A stretch of 6,781 nucleotides of DNA. Origin: JBCDBH01 sp039184055. Its GTDB lineage: Bacteria; Acidobacteriota; Thermoanaerobaculia; Multivoradales; J023. Within the stretch, counting starts at the first letter, position 1; every line of letters begins with the position of its first letter. The notes beneath the pieces were generated by a model, which saw only the letters and a program-made list of their open reading frames with translations, did no database searches and had not been told where the DNA came from. The stretch covers positions 1-6,781 of the forward strand of contig JBCDBH010000321.1 of the NCBI GenBank assembly GCA_039184055.1, in the 5' to 3' direction. This document shows, piece after piece, positions 5,484-6,781 of the stretch. Position numbers and translations under genes: made by a program.

Positions 5484-6781
5484 ATGTACGATCGCGAGAC
5501 GGAAACGTACAGCGCGCTGAGTGACGAGATCGGAGCGCTCGACGCACGTGGTGTCACCCTCACTGTGCTCGCGCACACCGACTGGCGTTGGGTTGGCAGA
5601 CGCGTGTTTCTTACCGTTTCGGAGAAGCTGGTCCGTCTCGGCCGCTCGGAGCCTGTGTTTGCTCATCCCGGTGTGCGTCGCGCGATACCTCTCGGCTGCT
5701 CTCGCATCAGCCGATCGCCGCTCTTGCTGAGAGTCGATTCGGATGGAATCCTCGTCGACGCTCGCGAGACTCCGACTCGAATCGAGGTCGATGGAGAGCT
5801 GCTTCGCGGGATGCGAACCGTGTCGCGTGCCCAGCTCGAAGGCGGTGTCGTTCTTCTGCTGGCTCGGAGTGTCGCGTTGTGCCTTCATGTTGCCGATCCA
5901 CAGGCTGACGCGACGGATTCTCGATCGGGCATGATCGGGGCTTCGGACGCGATCGTACGCCTCCGAACCGAGCTACGCCGACTGGCTCCGCTCGATATAC
6001 CCGTTCTGCTACGCGGTGAGACCGGCACGGGGAAAGAGCTGGCGGCCCGGGCGCTTCACGATCAGAGTGATCGGTCTGGCCGACCTTTTGTCGCCGTCAA
6101 CATGGCGGCGATTCCGCCATCTCTCGCCGCGGCCGAGCTTTTCGGTGTGACCAAGGGCGCGTTTACCGGCGCCAGCCGTGATCGACAGGGGGCATTTCGG
6201 CGCGCCGACGGCGGCACGCTCTTCCTCGACGAAATCGGCGATACACCAGCCGAAGCGCAGGCGCTCCTCTTGCGAACCCTGGAAACTCGCGAGGTACTGC
6301 CGATCGGTAGCGAGCGTACGACTCGAGTCGATGTGCGCTTGGTGAGCGCGACGGATCTCGACCTGGAGTCGGCAATCGACAGCGGGCGCTTCCGATCGCC
6401 TCTGGTCCACAGGATCGCTGGTTTCGAGGTTCGTCTCCCGGCTCTGCGTGAGCGGCGCGAAGACTTCGGTCGGTTGCTCTACCACTTTCTGGAGATCGAG
6501 CGCGAGACTCTGGGGGCGAGCTTTGCTCGTACGGAGCGACGGCCTTGGCCGCCGCCGGCCATGGTGGCCGAGCTCGCCCTACGCCCATGGCCGGGAAACG
6601 TGCGCCAGCTGCGCAACGCTGCCCGTCAGCTGATGATTCTCGGACCGGATGTGCCGTCGACCCGCCTCGCGCGATGGCTCGACACAGCCGGACGCGGCGG
6701 CCAGGCCGCCGAGCCTCAGGTCAAACCAGAGCGACAACGAGCTCGTCTCGAAGAGATCTCGGACGAGCAACTTCGTGGGGC
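5484..6781 (+). CDS. Sigma54-dependent transcriptional activator with FHA-like domain (3' partial)
   Basis: A bacterial enhancer-binding protein; 432 residues are in the window and the gene continues past the right edge. The N-terminus (about 25-137) resembles an FHA domain: IPLGCSRISRSPLLL (68-82) aligns with the usual G-R...S-R-x-H segment, followed by VDG (102-104) and a closing VVLLLARSVALCLHV. In classical FHA domains this fold binds phosphothreonine. The AAA+ domain (about 150-390) has Walker A GETGTGKE (178-185), the sigma54-contacting GAFTGA (225-230), Walker B TLFLDE (245-250), a sensor-I-like SATD (288-291), the FRSPLVHRI arginine-finger region (303-311) and WPGNVRQLRN (369-378). 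The C-terminal DNA-binding helix-turn-helix is expected beyond the window. ATG 5484 is the first start after the in-frame TAG at 5403-5405, with GGAAG 6 nt upstream. It is divergent from a sigma54-promoted gene, its likely target. Confidence 0.93.
   Translation, partial: MYDRETETYSALSDEIGALDARGVTLTVLAHTDWRWVGRRVFLTVSEKLVRLGRSEPVFAHPGVRRAIPLGCSRISRSPLLLRVDSDGILVDARETPTRIEVDGELLRGMRTVSRAQLEGGVVLLLARSVALCLHVADPQADATDSRSGMIGASDAIVRLRTELRRLAPLDIPVLLRGETGTGKELAARALHDQSDRSGRPFVAVNMAAIPPSLAAAELFGVTKGAFTGASRDRQGAFRRADGGTLFLDEIGDTPAEAQALLLRTLETREVLPIGSERTTRVDVRLVSATDLDLESAIDSGRFRSPLVHRIAGFEVRLPALRERREDFGRLLYHFLEIERETLGASFARTERRPWPPPAMVAELALRPWPGNVRQLRNAARQLMILGPDVPSTRLARWLDTAGRGGQAAEPQVKPERQRARLEEISDEQLRG

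Noticed and set aside
5463..6588. Minus-strand frames opposite the sigma54 activator (5463-5888, 6009-6485, 6163-6588)
   Set aside because: The plus frame carries intact AAA+ motifs throughout; the antisense products are low-complexity shadows.
1..6781. CRISPR array, tRNA, rRNA or insertion sequence
   Set aside because: No regularly spaced palindromic repeats, no tRNA-like cloverleaf signals, no rRNA sequence and no transposase-like frame were seen.

Overview
The window (6781 bp, GC-rich, roughly 60-75% in most genes by hand count of sample lines) is bacterial chromosome. It suggests a large-genome environmental bacterium, perhaps Acidobacteriota or Myxococcota-like. The reasons are a Ser/Thr kinase fused to a membrane segment and TPRs, and a sigma54 activator with an FHA-like N-terminus, both of which are frequent in those groups. 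No 16S or other phylogenetic marker is present, so this placement is an inference.

Layout: (1) Bases 1-99 are a leader with a sigma54-like -24/-12 element and four degenerate 15-16 bp tandem repeats. It precedes a 197-aa two-lobed hypothetical protein (100-693, +). (2) A RecQ-family DNA helicase lies on the minus strand (650-2467) and meets the first gene tail to tail with a 44 bp overlap. (3) A 741-aa transmembrane Ser/Thr kinase with TPR repeats (2589-4814, +) is divergent from recQ across about 120 bp. (4) A 175-aa orphan protein on the minus strand (4851-5378) has a clearly lower GC content (about 51%). (5) A sigma54-dependent activator (5484 to beyond 6781, +) is divergent from the orphan gene. 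Its ORF is open at the right edge of the window.

The most notable structure is the 105 bp between the orphan gene and the activator. On the minus strand it carries a near-perfect sigma54 promoter (TGGCATCAGTATTGCT), correctly spaced ahead of a strong Shine-Dalgarno and the orphan ATG. The activator beside it keeps its GAFTGA loop, Walker A/B motifs and arginine-finger region, and has an FHA-like sensory domain of the kind that reads Ser/Thr phosphorylation. A transmembrane Ser/Thr kinase is the next gene over. The simplest model is a phosphosignalling cassette: kinase-TPR receptor, then FHA-bEBP, then sigma54-driven expression of the low-GC orphan protein. The 197-aa gene at the left edge has a weaker sigma54-like element starting with the same octamer TGGCATCA, so it could belong to the same regulon. 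The promoter and domain architectures are visible in the sequence; the wiring is inference. RecQ is probably an unrelated housekeeping neighbour.
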